Numbered from the stretch's first letter, positions 48,574 through 61,759 are shown. The stretch: 64,000 bases of DNA from Euwallacea fornicatus (GCF_040115645.1 NC_089564.1:1116001-1180000), one strand, 5' to 3'. Numbers and translations: made by a program. The notes: generated by a model not told the origin, from the letters alone.

Positions 48574-51500
48574 TACATTTTTTCCGTCGCCGTATCGCTG
48601 ATGCGGTGGCACCTACTTGAAAAAGGAAAAAAAATTAAGACTGCGTAAGGTTACCTACAACTGCGTAGAAATCATCTAATCACCTTGGGTATCCGAGAGT
48701 TCACAAAAACAATAAGTGTGTCAACAATTTTTGCATTTGACCTAATATAAAATCTTGTTTTCGTTATCAATAAAGATCGCTGCTTTGTGCGCAGTTCAAA
48801 CACGCTGCGCATAACGTGCACTCGTGACTGAAAACAGCTGTGCACTTCGGCGAACACTAAGAGTGCGCACGCGCACATTCTAGCAATGAATTTTGGTCAA
48901 CGGTCCAGAATTTATCGTTCCGGTAGGGGTATTTTTGCGGAAAATTGCGTATTATTTCGAAGCTTAACTCCGACTCCATCACCGGAGGTTAAAGGTGTCC
49001 TTAATCAACAGTTCGGTAAATAATGAATGTATGTACGAAACTACGTTTTATGCAGTCCACTCGTGCAGGTCTTATCGGCGATTTGAAACATGCTTTCATT
49101 GTTAATTTTATTGTTATCGAAAAGAAAAATAAATATGCATTTCGATGATTTTGGCGAGTTCGCGATTGCACCACGCGCTGGGATTTGACGACAACTGGGA
49201 TACAAATGGAAAACATCAACGACGGGAAATCTCGCTGTATCCACGAAACACGGAACGTTTCCTAACAATGAGGTCGCGTATCGATGTTGACAAGTCACAT
49301 CGAAATCATCGATGTGTGCTCGATCCACCCCGACACCTTGGAACAGTTTCCACCGTTCGCTCTCTACCGTCGGTTACCAGCGATCCTTGTCGTTCGTGAA
49401 TGGCATTTCATGAACTATTCAAGAAGCACCAAGGCGCTGGCCAACGACTTTCTATAGACAATTCGTGGACCCGCCGTAACGACGAAAATCGGCACTTTAG
49501 TATGTAAGACCCATTACGTCGCATCCAAAGAGACCAAGACGTGTACCTAGTTCACGTCACACACTTCTCGTAAGGAAAAACCGACATACCACTGCCAAGG
49601 AAGTGTGTGTTCGTATTTGAATTGACGACTGAACGATGACAACCTACAGATTACATTTTTCATTGCCATGAGCTTCGACGAAGGTCATGGTTGGAATATG
49701 ATTTGCGTTGATTGATGCGACTCCTTTGGAGAATTTTGGCTCAGTTTGCGTCCAAGGAGTCTTTGAACCAGAAGTGGTGATTGAACCGTCCCGCAGGAAT
49801 TGCCGTCACCAAGTTTCAAAGATGAAATTAATTCATCGGTAACGCTGCTGAAGCACCAGATCTAGTTCAGTTAAACCCACTTTTGAACTACGATCTTACA
49901 GCTGGACCTTAGAGGCTGTACGGGGTTCCTATTAGCGTTTCATTGTGATCCTGTTTACTTGAGCTGCTGCCGCGGCAAGGCAATTAACCTAGAAAATACA
50001 GGCCATTGCCCATTATTATTGCACTACGCACCGGTCATAGTATTACGTATTGCGTGGCAAACATACACAGCGTACGTAGACGCATTACATCGAGTTGGTA
50101 AAACACGTGCTGCAGTGGATGTGTTACTCGATGAATTACTTATTCAAAAGTCAAGACGCATTTACTTTTCAAAAGTGGAGTCCCGTTTTTTGGATAATGA
50201 GGTTTGGATTGCTCCAGGTTGTGCGACGTCTCAGCTTCCATTTTCCACAGCGTGACTAATGTTCGTCTGCAAAAATCTCCAGGTTAACTGCGCGGGAAAG
50301 TCCAACTCAAGTTATACAACAGGGCCTAAGTATGTTTCCTTAAGAAATCCCGATGCGCGTGGAAAAATTCTTCATTTCTTTGAAATTTTCCTTACAACAT
50401 TTACTTAGCCATAATATTTACCTAGAAAACGACATACCTCTTGATGGAGATATGAGATTAGTTGAGTTTTGTGTGAATAGCCAGAACATCTTCAGTGTAA
50501 AAAATGACGGAATTTCTTGAAGGTGCTACATCTGATTAGTTCAGTTCCGATCGTGTTTCCTGAGATTTTCCCTTGAAGATTGGCGGTTCGGTTGAACTGG
50601 TGAAATAATTTTGATCGTAGGCGTCATCATAGTAGACCATAAGAAAAAGCCACCAAATTGCAACCGCACAAACCTCTCCGCAAGCATTGGGGGTAACATA
50701 CGTTGAGCTGAGTTCCCATTTCGTACCGAGCGATCTTGATAACTCTCATTTGGAGTTCCACACTTCGAACAGAAGTGTAATGGAACTTTGCGAAACAAAA
50801 CTCGGGAACACTTTTGGTAGATCCTTATTGTACTGGTTTCGGCACTCACACCTTAATCGTTCACAAATTTGAAGAATGAATGGTGTAGCTATTCGAAAGA
50901 GTCCTGTGCATCTCCTCTGTGTCTCACTGTCCAACTTTCTGTCTTTTCCTTCGGGGTATCTTCAGTACCAGCATGTGGGGGTCGGCATTCATAGGCGTAC
51001 CCCGGGTTTTGACAATTCGCAGGGTAATACATAGTTGGTATCTTTAAACCGTGACGTTTTGAAAGAATGGCAAAATGAGAATTTAAGGGGAAAGGAGTGA
51101 AAGGTTCTTTATGTAAGGGAGCCCTTATAGGAAAATAATGGGTTCCCAACATGTGGCCATCCCAGGGCAATCCACTAAGATAGCGTGTTGCGCAGGCGCA
51201 GCCTAGGGGTACATTACAGGTGTAGAGTGCCAAATGTTTCATTTCGCGTTGTGCAGTTCGAAAATGGACGAAGTACTCGTAAGTTTAATAATCGAGGGTT
51301 TTTACATCCGAAAAAGGAAACTCCTATTTTTTTTACTTGTTATTGTTCCAATTCATGAATTCGTTTATTTATTTAAAATTTCTGTTTTAATTACTGCGTT
51401 TCGAGCTTTTAACAAAAATGAAATTTATGGCAACTCTTTATTTTTCGAATTAAAGGGTGGAGACCTGCTTCATTGGACAATTCTAGTTTCTAGATGTTTA

Positions 51501-54386
51501 GGAAGTCGTACTCCGTATGACATCTAATAGATGCTCATGTGGTGGATCTCAGTATAGATTTGTATAGTGAAGCGGAGACGGCCCAGATATGTTCACATAT
51601 CTGAAGAAACCTTTAACAGTTACATTATTTTGAATTACTGGCCGCTTATTGCCTAACATTTTAGTATACATACATGAATGTTAATCGAGTCGCAAGGCCC
51701 TCGGAACGACGAAACCGACATTCTTACGCACAACGTCTTTGAAAGCGAAATTTAGTTTCACAGCACACGCAAAGGAAACAATAAAAAAAAAACCTTCCAT
51801 TAATATTTATCTTATTATGTCACTTCAAGTATAAACTCCACGTGTTAGATTGTTTTTTTCATCATTTACAAGTCATATTTGAATCACACGTAAAATTTCC
51901 TTACAGCCCATTATATGGGGATTATTCATTAACCAGTTGAAATATTAATCAATTATCAAAGTACGTACACATAAACCTAATTTTTCAACTAGTTATTATA
52001 TGGCCGTCGGTTCCTCCAATCGTAATGCTTATCTGAAGCGATAAGGAATTAGCACTTTTTAAGGAACGATTCGTCCGTGTATTAAATTTTGCCCAAAATT
52101 TCGGTATGAAGCAACGCGCAGTCGTGCCCTTGTCAAAGGGAGGTTGTAACAATGACCTAATTGAACAAGAGACTTATTTTCTTCTAGATTCAGTTTAGAA
52201 TTTTCCGCGTTTACACGGAAGTACTTACAACGAATATGAAGCAAATTATATAACTAAAAAGGGATATTGGAAGCCAATTTGCTTTATAGCGATTCCGCCA
52301 GTTACAAATGATAACTCGAATTGATTGAAAATGAAGTTAAGTACAAATACTCAAAAAATAAGCCTCGTTTAAAAAGGATTATTTTTTTAGGAAATAGAGT
52401 CCCTTTCCCATCTTATCTATTCCATATATGTTAACTTTGACTCACATTTCGAATCAGAACCTCGTTTTTCGCTTAGTTTCCTCATTAATTTGTCAATTTT
52501 ATGACTATTTTGTGGCTTAATCCCTTGACGCATCAACAAATAAATTTAGACACCTGCACAAAGCAATTTCACAATCACCCCGTCTACACATGCGCAACTT
52601 TTTATTGCTATTAATTCCATACGTTGACTTTGATTCACGTTTCAAAGGCAAATCTTTCTTTTCTCTTTCTGTTTCATTTTACGTCTGCGCCCCCTTTCAT
52701 AAGCTGCATCTGCGATGACCGCAAAGTAAATTTGCTTGGTAATTTCCATTTTATGATTCAATTACTTTCTTCGTATTTATTGTATCTACGCATCGTCCCT
52801 AAAAATTCCAAATTCAAAATGACCTAATTACGAGGATCTTGGATTTTGTCCGCAATACCTGAAACTATTTAATTCTGTATATATGGGTATTACGTAGCAA
52901 TTTACATATAGATGACAAAGTCTAGTATCGGCGGGTTCCTAAACGTTAGCATTAACATACAAATTCGACAACTGATATAAAATTCAAGGTTTTACGTTTT
53001 CCTTGATAGTTGTAAGGTTAGTAACCTTTTCATAGGCGTAAAAACATGCGTCACTGTACATAATGATTGAAGAATAGTTTATTACTGTGTCAATAGAAAT
53101 ATTACATTAGCTTTTTTATTTATAACCATCTAATTTTAGGACTTATTGTTTTGGTTACGTTAATAGGAAAAGTGGGAGAGATAATAAAAGAGTACCCAAA
53201 GCTAACAACATGGCACCACCAAAGGAGGTGCCACATTGCTTCAGTTTTTTTATCTTTTTGAATTATTTCTTCCATTAACCGCTTTTTGCCGGCAATACTA
53301 TCGATACCTTCCGAGGCCCTAAGTCCCATTTTAACTGAAAGGTCACCCCGTTCCATTGGTTAATGTGCTAATAGTAGAAATATTTCCGTTAATCATATGC
53401 ACCCGCAGAACGCTCTAAGGGCGAAGGAATTTGGTCCGTGAGGTGGAATGACTCATTTAGACGTCGACGCCGAATGCCGTGGCATCCCTTAGCATAAATG
53501 AATGCCAAATCTGTTAAGTACGTTGAAAAAATTTATAATTAAAGAGGACGTAAAAAGGTGTTTCAGGGGAGGTTCCGTTGGGGAACGTTTTTCAGCTTTA
53601 AATTTTCGCCCGTGTGAAAAGAGTGCGGCGACCAAAAGTTAAAAACGGCTCGAACGCTTATCTAAACCGAATTTCGGATGACCCAGTTGCTTAAAAAAGA
53701 ATTAAATAAATTAAACCTCTTCCTACGTGATAACAATCAAATGTTTAGATCGCCTTGAAATGTGGAAAAATTGGCAAATAACACGGAGCGCAATGCCAAA
53801 CAATGGGTAAAAATGCGGGCCTTGAGTCACTTAGACGTGAAAATGTAGGGCCAAGATATGGTGTCTACGAATTATAAACAAATTTTTTGTAAAATTTATG
53901 TTCGTGATGCGTCACATCGTCACATCTATCCGATTCCAACCATCGACCTCTAAAACAATGATCATCGACAAATGTTTAAACAAGCGTTAAGTATCGTCTA
54001 TTACATCATTTCGATCCCTAGATAAAAACATAAAAAATATTTTTTTTTATTGAAAAAAGTGCGTATTTGATACGTCTATGGAAGGAAACAATCAAAACAA
54101 AATTGGCAACGCCGGGAATTGAACGTACGCACATTTTCGCATGTCAAGGTCGACCGTGGAATGTTCCCCGTAAATTTTCCTTCCTGTTGCGCCGTCTCTG
54201 TCGCATTCGCGGCAGCCAGGGCAGGGACAGGTATTGGGCGTCTGTTCGCAGCGCTGGCCTGGGCCGGGCGCAGGGCCGGAATAGAAGGGGTTTGTTTGCT
54301 TTTTTCGGGTGCCGTCTAGACGGGCGAGGAGGTCAGGTCCCTGCGCTAATACCTCCACGGACAGTCTCAGATGTACCTTCTGGAGG
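48574..54386. other. No recognisable gene; AT-rich to GC-rich switch
   Basis: No gene called. Region 51.8-54.0 kb is markedly AT-rich and then changes abruptly to a GC-rich block at about 54.1-54.37 kb. A 22-nt interval 51257-51278 lies between an acceptor-like GTTGTGCAG and a strong donor CTC|GTAAGT and contains ATGGACGAAGTACTC; it might be a microexon but is not called. A frame at 49959-50255 contains a weakly PPR/TPR-like segment (TYTAYVDALHRVGKTRAAVD), most likely chance. Confidence 0.4.
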
Positions 54387-54403
54387 TTTTTTTTTTTTTT
54401 TTT
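54387..54403. repeat. Poly(T) tract
   Basis: Seventeen consecutive T at the end of the GC-rich block. On the minus strand this would be a poly(A) run beginning a GC-rich segment. It does not by itself indicate a retroposed copy, because no target-site duplication is seen. Confidence 0.9.
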
Positions 54404-57381
54404 ACCTCAAAATTTAAAGCAAGTAGTTCTAGTTCAGAGAGGATTCTTATGACAATTCGGCACCAGGGTGAGTGCCCCAAGTAAAGCGGAGCGCGTTATA
54501 GGGGTATCGTAGGGCCGAAGTTCATAAGGCGTGAAAGATTATTTGAAGACTGAGCGGCAGTCATCAATAATTTAAAAAATGTCCGGATTTTGTGGGATTT
54601 GCGCAAACCATTTTTTTGCTCAAATTTGACATAAAACTCCCCGAATTTCAATTTCTGATGTCTGCTCATATAATTCAATTTTTATTAAAAAAAACACATT
54701 TACAAAATGTTGGAATATAATGGCCATATAGCAAGGTCTGTGAATGTAAATTTCTGTTTATATTCCATACATTTCCATTTTTTTTCAATAGGTATCAAAA
54801 TGTTATTGGTATTAATTTGAATCAATTAACGTGTCCTGAAAAATACTACGCCGAACAAAATTACTACTCCACGTTTTGGCCTTTATAATATTCTAATTAA
54901 ATCTGATAATTTGATTCATCTAGAATCTCGTGTCAAGGTCTGGAACCAGCCTGGACGTTGGCTGATTCGTCATTACTCCGTGTCTTCCTTTATTTTGCTT
55001 CATACTCCGATAGTCATCACACCCAAACACATTTGGGACAACGTTTAGTGCCAAGAAATTGTCAGTGGCGCACCACAAAAGATTTGGTTAGGTGAAAACG
55101 TCTCTGACCCCATGGAAAATACCTTGTGTAACGTCTGGTAGAGTGAAAACATATTACCTCATGTCAGTTAATATATCTCAGAAACGTTCAGATCTGTAGG
55201 CAAAATTAGATTATTGTAATTCTCTATTATATATCGAAAACTGACAATATTCTACAAGACAAATTTAGCCAAATGTTAGTACTTTTGCAGAAATGGTATG
55301 CGGATGAAGTTCGGCCCATCAGACGAAGATCGCCCTCCAAAACAATTGGAAGTAAATCTGCCGCACATGCCAAATGAATTTTAAAAAAGCGTTTTACACA
55401 AGTGCGTTTGGAAAGTTTCCAGGTTTCCACATTCCAGAACTCCACGCGTGCAAACCCAATAGAACGATTTGATAAATTCATACCGGGGAAGCCCCAATTG
55501 GTCTTCAGGGAAATTCCCATGAAAAACTTTCTTTCCGCCGAAGTGTATTCTTATTAGTCATCCACCTACGATCTCCTCTATCTCCAATGAGACAACTTTT
55601 CAAACTTCTCACATCGAAGGAGACATCTGTAATTTATCTGTCTCAAAACGTCTCCAAAGCACTATTACTCTTTTTGAAGTGCGTGAACTTTGATCCGCAC
55701 CCAGCCCCATCCGCGAAACCCAGACAACAAAACATAAATTTTAGATTTCCCATCGGGCGTCAGAACCTGGATTTTGACCCACGCCGGGGTTTCAGACGAT
55801 AACGAGCCGGATCCAGGTTCGTTACACCCTCTGAAGGGCCCAAAGTTCGCGTTTTGGCCCCGTCGCGCCGTCTGTCTCACTATTCGATTGACCTTGCAAA
55901 GCCAGACCATAAAAAGGGTGTCTGCAGACGGGGAAACTTGGGACCGGATTCTGGGAAAGTGGTGTGAGGGAAAAACCTCATTGAAAAAAATTTTAAGTAG
56001 ATACGAACGGTAAACCGCTTTGTTTAAGTCTGCGTCGAAGTTGGTTCGGAAGCGATGGAGGTGACTGCTCACTGTCCAATGTTTCGAGCATACTCTATGA
56101 CGTCGCTTTCACCGACACGGTCCCACAATTAAGAGCTCATCACTGCTGGCTCGAACGTGATGATTATCACAAATTTGGTAGACATGGGGAGTTTATGGTA
56201 TCGTTTGCAGCCTCCCACGATCGAAAATAAAAATAGCTTTTAATAGATTTTTATTTCCCCACCAATCGGCTTCAGCTTTAAGCTGCTGCCACAATTTCTG
56301 TATTCCAAAAATGTATTTTTAACTTGCCTCCGGCAAAGGCGTTTTCACAATATTACGCAACCCTTTCTGGAGATATTTCCGTGACACGTCTCTCCTCCAT
56401 CGGAGTCATTACATTGAAATAAACTTTATTAGGAATTCTGTACGGACGTCACAGACCCTTTTCCCGCCAAAGGGGGCTGCACGTTTCGCCCCGCTGCTTC
56501 GGGGGTGGTTGGAGGTGGGAGAGGTCCCCCCCCTGGAAATCCGGGGCCCCGCCAAGGACGCGTCGCGATCGATGATCAAAATGGCGCCAACGACGTCTGC
56601 GACCTTCGAAAGCCCGCCAATTTGGGCGGGGGCGGCTACGCTGTTGCCGCTGATGTCTTTTGGAAGTTCGGACTTTGAGCCCTCCTTCGAGAGGTTTGCG
56701 TGGTTCGGATGACTTAGAAAATCTGTGAAACCTAATATGAGGAGTTCCCGGCGCGAGGAAAATAGATGTATTTTTAGCCTAAAGCCTAATAAACGTGCTT
56801 TGGTGGGAATGACAACTGGGAGGCTCGTCCGTTACGTTGAATTTACGGCATCAGGTCGATTACACTCAATTTATACCGGGCTAAATTTATCCGCTATAAT
56901 TGTATTATATAATAGTGGACACATGTGACAATGATTCGACGAGACGTTCGCAATCGCGTTGTTATTAGATAATTTCTAGAACGGTCCTGAAAATTTAAAC
57001 AAAATCTTTTATTCCTTTTGCCTGTTCGATATCTTCAAAGGAAGTAGACAAAAGAATCGGGGCAAAAATGACGCATTTGCATGTCATTAATTTGTGCAAG
57101 TTTTTTGCATGGCTAATGGAGGTATTTTCAGGGAAATAGCGGATGCCTCCACGATTAAGCCGATGCATATTTCATAACTAATAAACTGATAAACACTTAT
57201 GTCACACACGCACACTGCTTGTCGCGTAATAATGGATTGTTTAAACATCGTGAGGTAACAACATGACGCAGCAGTATTTTTTTTAATTCCGTCTCGTTTC
57301 TTGATGTCTCCGAGGACGGGTAGTTAATTTTCCTATTTACGGAGCTCCGGGATTATCGTCTTCAGAGGTAACTGGTTGCGT
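54404..57381. other. No recognisable gene; GC-rich patch with E2F-like words
   Basis: At 56.46-56.72 kb a GC-rich patch begins with TTTTCCCGCCAAA, an exact match to the E2F/DP consensus TTTCCCGCC, and includes GCCCGCCAATTTGGGCGGG, a GC hairpin. No transcript start or gene can be tied to it. Confidence 0.4.
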
Positions 57382-57534
57382 ATGAACGTAGAAAGAAGAG
57401 TGGAAATTATTTCGTATTATGAATGCAGCTCAGTTCCTGAAGCAAAAAAGTCTTACACGATTCCGAGTAAAAGTTTAAATGTATTCAAAAACGCGAACAG
57501 TCAGTACTGTGTGACCAATGGAGCATGGCGTTAG
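57382..57534 (+). pseudogene. Possible transposase N-terminal fragment
   Basis: An ATG frame of 50 codons starts MNVERRVEIISYYECSSVPE followed by AKKSY. The pattern (a verb-like ERRVEIISYY helix, then a short gap and a KKSY/RRSY helix) resembles the first helix-turn-helix of mariner-type transposases. After about 25 residues similarity is lost and no catalytic blocks follow, so this would be a small dead fragment. A chance resemblance is possible. Confidence 0.3.
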
Positions 57535-59765
57535 ATGAGTCGGAGCTTGTGTGATTTCACCAGAAAATCGAGCTTTTCGACGAAGAAATTAGGCGAGTTC
57601 ATAGACCTTTCACCATTCCACTCCCATACTCGCCGTTGACGAAACAAATCAATACCGGAGCTTTTCCATAAAGCTGGTCCATACATAGATATATGCTCGC
57701 CTGAAACTTGCACAAGCCAAACTTTTTCAAAAGATTTACAACAGTATTGTATCGCAACGTCAAGCCGACCGTTCTGATAAGGAAGTCTCTTTCTCAGTTT
57801 GCTTGTAGTCATTTCTCACAGTACCAAGAACAAACATCTTCTCATGCATATTTCATATTTTAATAATTTGCATCCCCCAACGTCCGAGTCATACATTAGA
57901 ATGCTTTTAAAATTACTCCACTGTACCCCTCTCATCAATCAAATGTCTCTATTATTAATGGCTATCTAATAGATTTCGGAAACCGAGAATTTCAGTTGAT
58001 ATCATGTCTTGGCAACTATTGCAAATTTTCGAACGCCTGGTCTAGCTCGACTCTGGCGAGGTCATTCACCGATTACGTCGGTCTATTTGGAAGATTAGAG
58101 CTTTTTTGTTTGTGTTTCACCGTTGAAAAGAGAGGTTAATCGCTATATATAGGTCGCTAATTGCTACTTAGGTCGCATGAGTCGTCGCTTCTACAAAAGC
58201 TCTGACTTAACACGACCTCAACCGAACGGCAGCACCGCCCCAAACCACTTTGCGCGTAATCCGTGATTTTTAGGCCTAGAATACCGGATGACGCAAGATT
58301 GTGGCGAATTCGCGCCTACTAATGGATTAAAATCTTTGATCGGTCGTACTTAACAGATATCGGCTTCAATCCGTCCCTTCTAGAGTGCGTTACTGGTAGG
58401 CCGGGCCTACTAAGTTGATCGCAGGTCACGTGAGGCCGGTAGTTTTGGGAGCGCATTAACACCTCCACTAAAAAAATCGATTATTAGTGGAAGGTTAAAA
58501 AAATTAGCGATATTATCCCGGGCGGCAAGAAATATTAACCTCCTACGATTAGAGGTCGCTGAACGCTTGATTGAGTTTCGAAAAATAGAAAGGGATTAGA
58601 GGATTTTCACGCCTGGAGACGAAACGGGAACGCGGGGGGCTGTTAATAAGTAAATACGTAACGTTAACGAGTCTACACAGGGCCATAAGGAAAACATAGT
58701 TTTTTACTGTCAGGGCCGTGGCTCAGAAAGTTCACTCGGGCAATTTGGCGTTGGGTGTGCAACTGTAGCAAACAAGAATAATTTGTCATCTATGTTTAGG
58801 TACTCATGCACACTATTAGATGGCTGTTGAGGGTGAGTGATTGACGGCAGATGCGCACCGATAACTCGACTGAAGTGTCTCGCGAAATTTTAACATGGGG
58901 AAATCGACGTGGAAATGTTTCGATCGAAACAAACTGTTGCCAAGACTTTCCATTGATAAATATCGGGTGGCAGAGGCATTTTTAAGTTACGATCTCGAAA
59001 CGACAACTAGCAGTCCTACCTAGAGTCCTGAAGCGACGGCTTCGACCTGCAAGGAAAATTACGGAATTCTCTTGTCTTCACTGCTTGACTCTGTCAAACA
59101 TGACTACGTTTAACCCGGCCGCAAGGCCTATGTTAAACATGTATTTTCTTTGAACGAAATGGCGTTGAATGACACCTTTAGTGTCACCTGTCTGTTTTTG
59201 TCTCGTGTCTAAGTCTGAGGTTGACAGACGTCAAGGATATTATTAGTTGTGCGGAGGAATGATGGACAGACGTACAAATCCGTGATGAAATCGTAAAGTT
59301 TTATTTAAAATAATTCGTCCATTATTGTCTTAACGCAAGAAGCATTTCGCAGAATCTACGATCGCTGAAGGACAGGATGGATGTTATTAAACTCCGGTGC
59401 AAGCCGCTGATGTATCAAATATTACAGTCGAATAACGACGAAAGACTTTGATGACCGAAGCTTTTCTATGCAAACTGGCGGTGATATAATCGACCTACCT
59501 TTAGATGGCCAGTTAGTGCTCTAATGGACGTTGATCCACTTACCCAGATAAACTAGTTATAACGAATTAAGGACCACTTCTATAAATGTTCATAAAATTA
59601 TTTCTATGCATTTTTTAATTTGCCAAATGTGGCATTTATTAGGAAATTATCAGGGTTAAACATGACACTTAGTTTTTAAAAATTGAACAGAAAATGGTAG
59701 ATATTTTAAAGAATTACTACGAGAATTTCATTTTTTAATAAATTGTATTGTTAAAATAAACTTGG
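57535..59765. other. No recognisable gene
   Basis: A 93-codon minus-strand frame (57531-57812) has reasonable amino-acid composition but no family I recognise. Otherwise blank. Confidence 0.4.
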
Positions 59766-60133
59766 CTAATGCAATAAACAAAGAAAATTAGCGATGATCT
59801 GATGTCCGTCTGGGCCTAGAGTTGAGTAGGCTCCGTATCGTTTCCCGCGGAATGTTGTTCCATTTCTCCCGGGCATTTCTGCCGAGTCATCTAAACTTTC
59901 GGTAATTGGACGATCTCTCCACCTTCTCTGCAAAACATCCCAGGAATGGGGTTCAGGTCTGAAGAATCGACTGGCCACTCGAAAACTTCGATAATGTGCT
60001 CCTGAAAGTATTGCGGTACTGATGGGGCGGCGTGCGCGCTCGCATTATCTCGTTTAAGAACGAAATTTGGACCTTCTTCTACTACAAATGAGGCCACGTA
60101 AGGTCCCACAATGTCTTCTAGGTACGATTCCAC
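59766..60133 (-). pseudogene. Degraded Tc1-like transposase C-terminal half
   Basis: Minus-strand remnant beginning ESYLEDIVGPYV, then KRDNASAHAAP (second catalytic Asp), then EWPVDSSDLNPI, the standard Tc1 signature. After NPI the frame jumps to SWDVLQRRWRDRPITESLDD and ends IIANFLCLLH-stop. In Tc1 transposases NPI is followed directly by the catalytic Glu and the residues up to WD. Here a few bases are missing at exactly that point, so the third catalytic residue is gone and the frame is broken. Asp to the expected Glu would be DD34E. The N-terminal half, with the first Asp, and the inverted ends were not found. A further ORF on the same strand (60223-60573) is not transposase-like. Confidence 0.88.
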
Positions 60134-60191
60134 TTCGAAAAATATACCAAACTGTGCGCCTGGTTAAAGTCCCCCGCCCTACATAATGGAG

Positions 60192-60202
60192 CCCCCCCCC
60201 CC
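60192..60202. repeat. Homopolymer C run
   Basis: Eleven consecutive C just beyond the 5' side of the Tc1 relic. Such runs slip easily and may be length-variable or an assembly weak point. Confidence 0.85.
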
Positions 60203-60249
60203 TCCGATATGGACAGTTTCTCTCAAATTTGGCGGTAAATATCGCTCAC

Positions 60250-60297
60250 CTGCGTCTCCGTGTTTGAATGCGTGCGATCGACATCTTTGATCTCGAT
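60250..60297 (-). other. Candidate 48-nt minus-strand exon, phase 0
   Basis: On the minus strand an acceptor with a good pyrimidine tract (CGTGTTTTCCTCACAG) is followed by 48 nt encoding IEIKDVDRTHSNTETQ and then a strong donor CAG|GTGAGC. Both boundaries fall between codons, so the exon is symmetric, as cassette microexons often are. The residues are hydrophilic and varied rather than low-complexity. I do not recognise the protein and found no flanking exon. It is the best splice-bounded coding interval in the window but remains a candidate. Confidence 0.35.
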
Positions 60298-61759
60298 CTG
60301 TGAGGAAAACACGTCTCCACCGGGCCATGTCTTAAAGGCGACTAAATTGCAAGCATAATAACAAGTGGTCCTTAATTCGTATTGACTAGTTTGAATTACG
60401 TCACGCATTTTGGCTCTTAGCTTCGCTGGTTCGCTTAAAACTGGCTTTAACGTACGAAGCTGCGTGCCAATCATTAACCAGCCAATGGAGCAGTGTTCCA
60501 AATCTCTAAGAACTGTTAGGTAACGTTTCGTGTACGAAACTGAACATAAAAGAGATGCACTTCTGTGTTTCATTTAGACGAATAAAGGTAAAACCATCTA
60601 CATCGAAATGGGGAGATCAGTGAAAGCATTCGTTAATGGAAACGCTTATTTGGAAATAATATAAGTCATTTGGCCAGAATGCCTTCGGGTCCGACTTAGT
60701 GGGGGCGATTTGTTCAAATTCCGTGTCGGGCACATAAGCTTCAGAACAGCATAACAATTCCGTAAATAATGACGGCGGTTTAGTTATGGTGATCTAAGGA
60801 CGTGGTCTACTATAATTTGTATGTCGTTATAATGGACAAGGTTGGATAAAGGGAACGCGATGAAGGAATTGCATTGGAGAGTCTTTTGCGGAAACTATTC
60901 CTTTGCAATACTATTTAAAGGGATCGAATGATGTGCCGCTCGAGCTTCCACTGTTTGAATAATTATTTCTGCCTTAAATCTGACTTCCACTTAAAACCGA
61001 AACGCTTGCTCCCCTTTCAAATGCAGCAAAGAAAATAAATTTTCAAGCAGAAAGGTATAAATAAGGCCCTTCATTGAAAAGAGTCCGGATCACCGGGCAG
61101 ATGTTACCGGTTTGCAAAACTGAAAAGAAATTATACCTGAGCTCCAGAGAAATTCAATGTTCTTTTGGAAAAAGCCATTATCCTCGAACATCAGCGGGTA
61201 ACGAACACTTGGTACCTAATAAATCCATTGTATCCCAGTTCCTTCTCTGTATCTCGCCTCGGGCCTTCTTTTTATCATCTCCAGCAATTGTTATTGTTGT
61301 GCGTACCGAGAAAGGTTTGCAGGTACTGTTAGACAAGGATGGAAGAGACACAATGTACAATGGCGAAGGGTGAGGAAAATAGGCACGAATTTCTCCTATT
61401 AAAAGTACACCTTCACACTTCCTGTATTTTTAAATAGGTGGGTCGCATCACACCTCGATGACGTTGCGGATCGGTGCATGCAATAGAGAGAGAAATTTAT
61501 TGCGAACTGGTGTTAAAGCTGATCCGGTTGATATTTGATGCCTCGTTATAAAAAAAAAAACGTTATTATAGTCATCCGGACAATTAAAGGAGGCGGAAAT
61601 GCGCATAGAAGAAATTCACATCTTCGGATTAGTCTTTGAACCTTTGAGAAGGAACAAGTTTATAATGAATCCGCTTGCAATTTTAGGCTTTCAAAGATCC
61701 TAATCTAATAGGCGGCATCTTATGGTTCCGATTCTCGGAAGGACCCTCAAGACAGGTTA
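60298..61759. other. No recognisable gene
   Basis: Nothing identified beyond short frames. The minus-strand frame 60223-60573 contains the candidate exon and is otherwise unassigned. Confidence 0.4.

Noticed and set aside
49421..49760. Faint Tc1-like N-terminal resemblance
   Set aside because: No run of recognisable motif residues in any frame; cannot be supported.
49959..50255. Frame containing a PPR/TPR-like helix pair (TYTAYVDALHRVGKTRAAVD)
   Set aside because: Only one repeat-like segment, unclear start, no second repeat; likely chance.
51560..51620. CAGATATG / CATATCTG inverted repeat
   Set aside because: 8-bp arms with a 4-nt loop; no context suggests function.
54092..54140. tRNA-like T-arm on the minus strand (GTTCAATTCCCGG followed by TTGCCA and T-run)
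   Set aside because: The bases before the loop do not pair with CCCGG and no matching 5' acceptor strand is found about 70 nt upstream.
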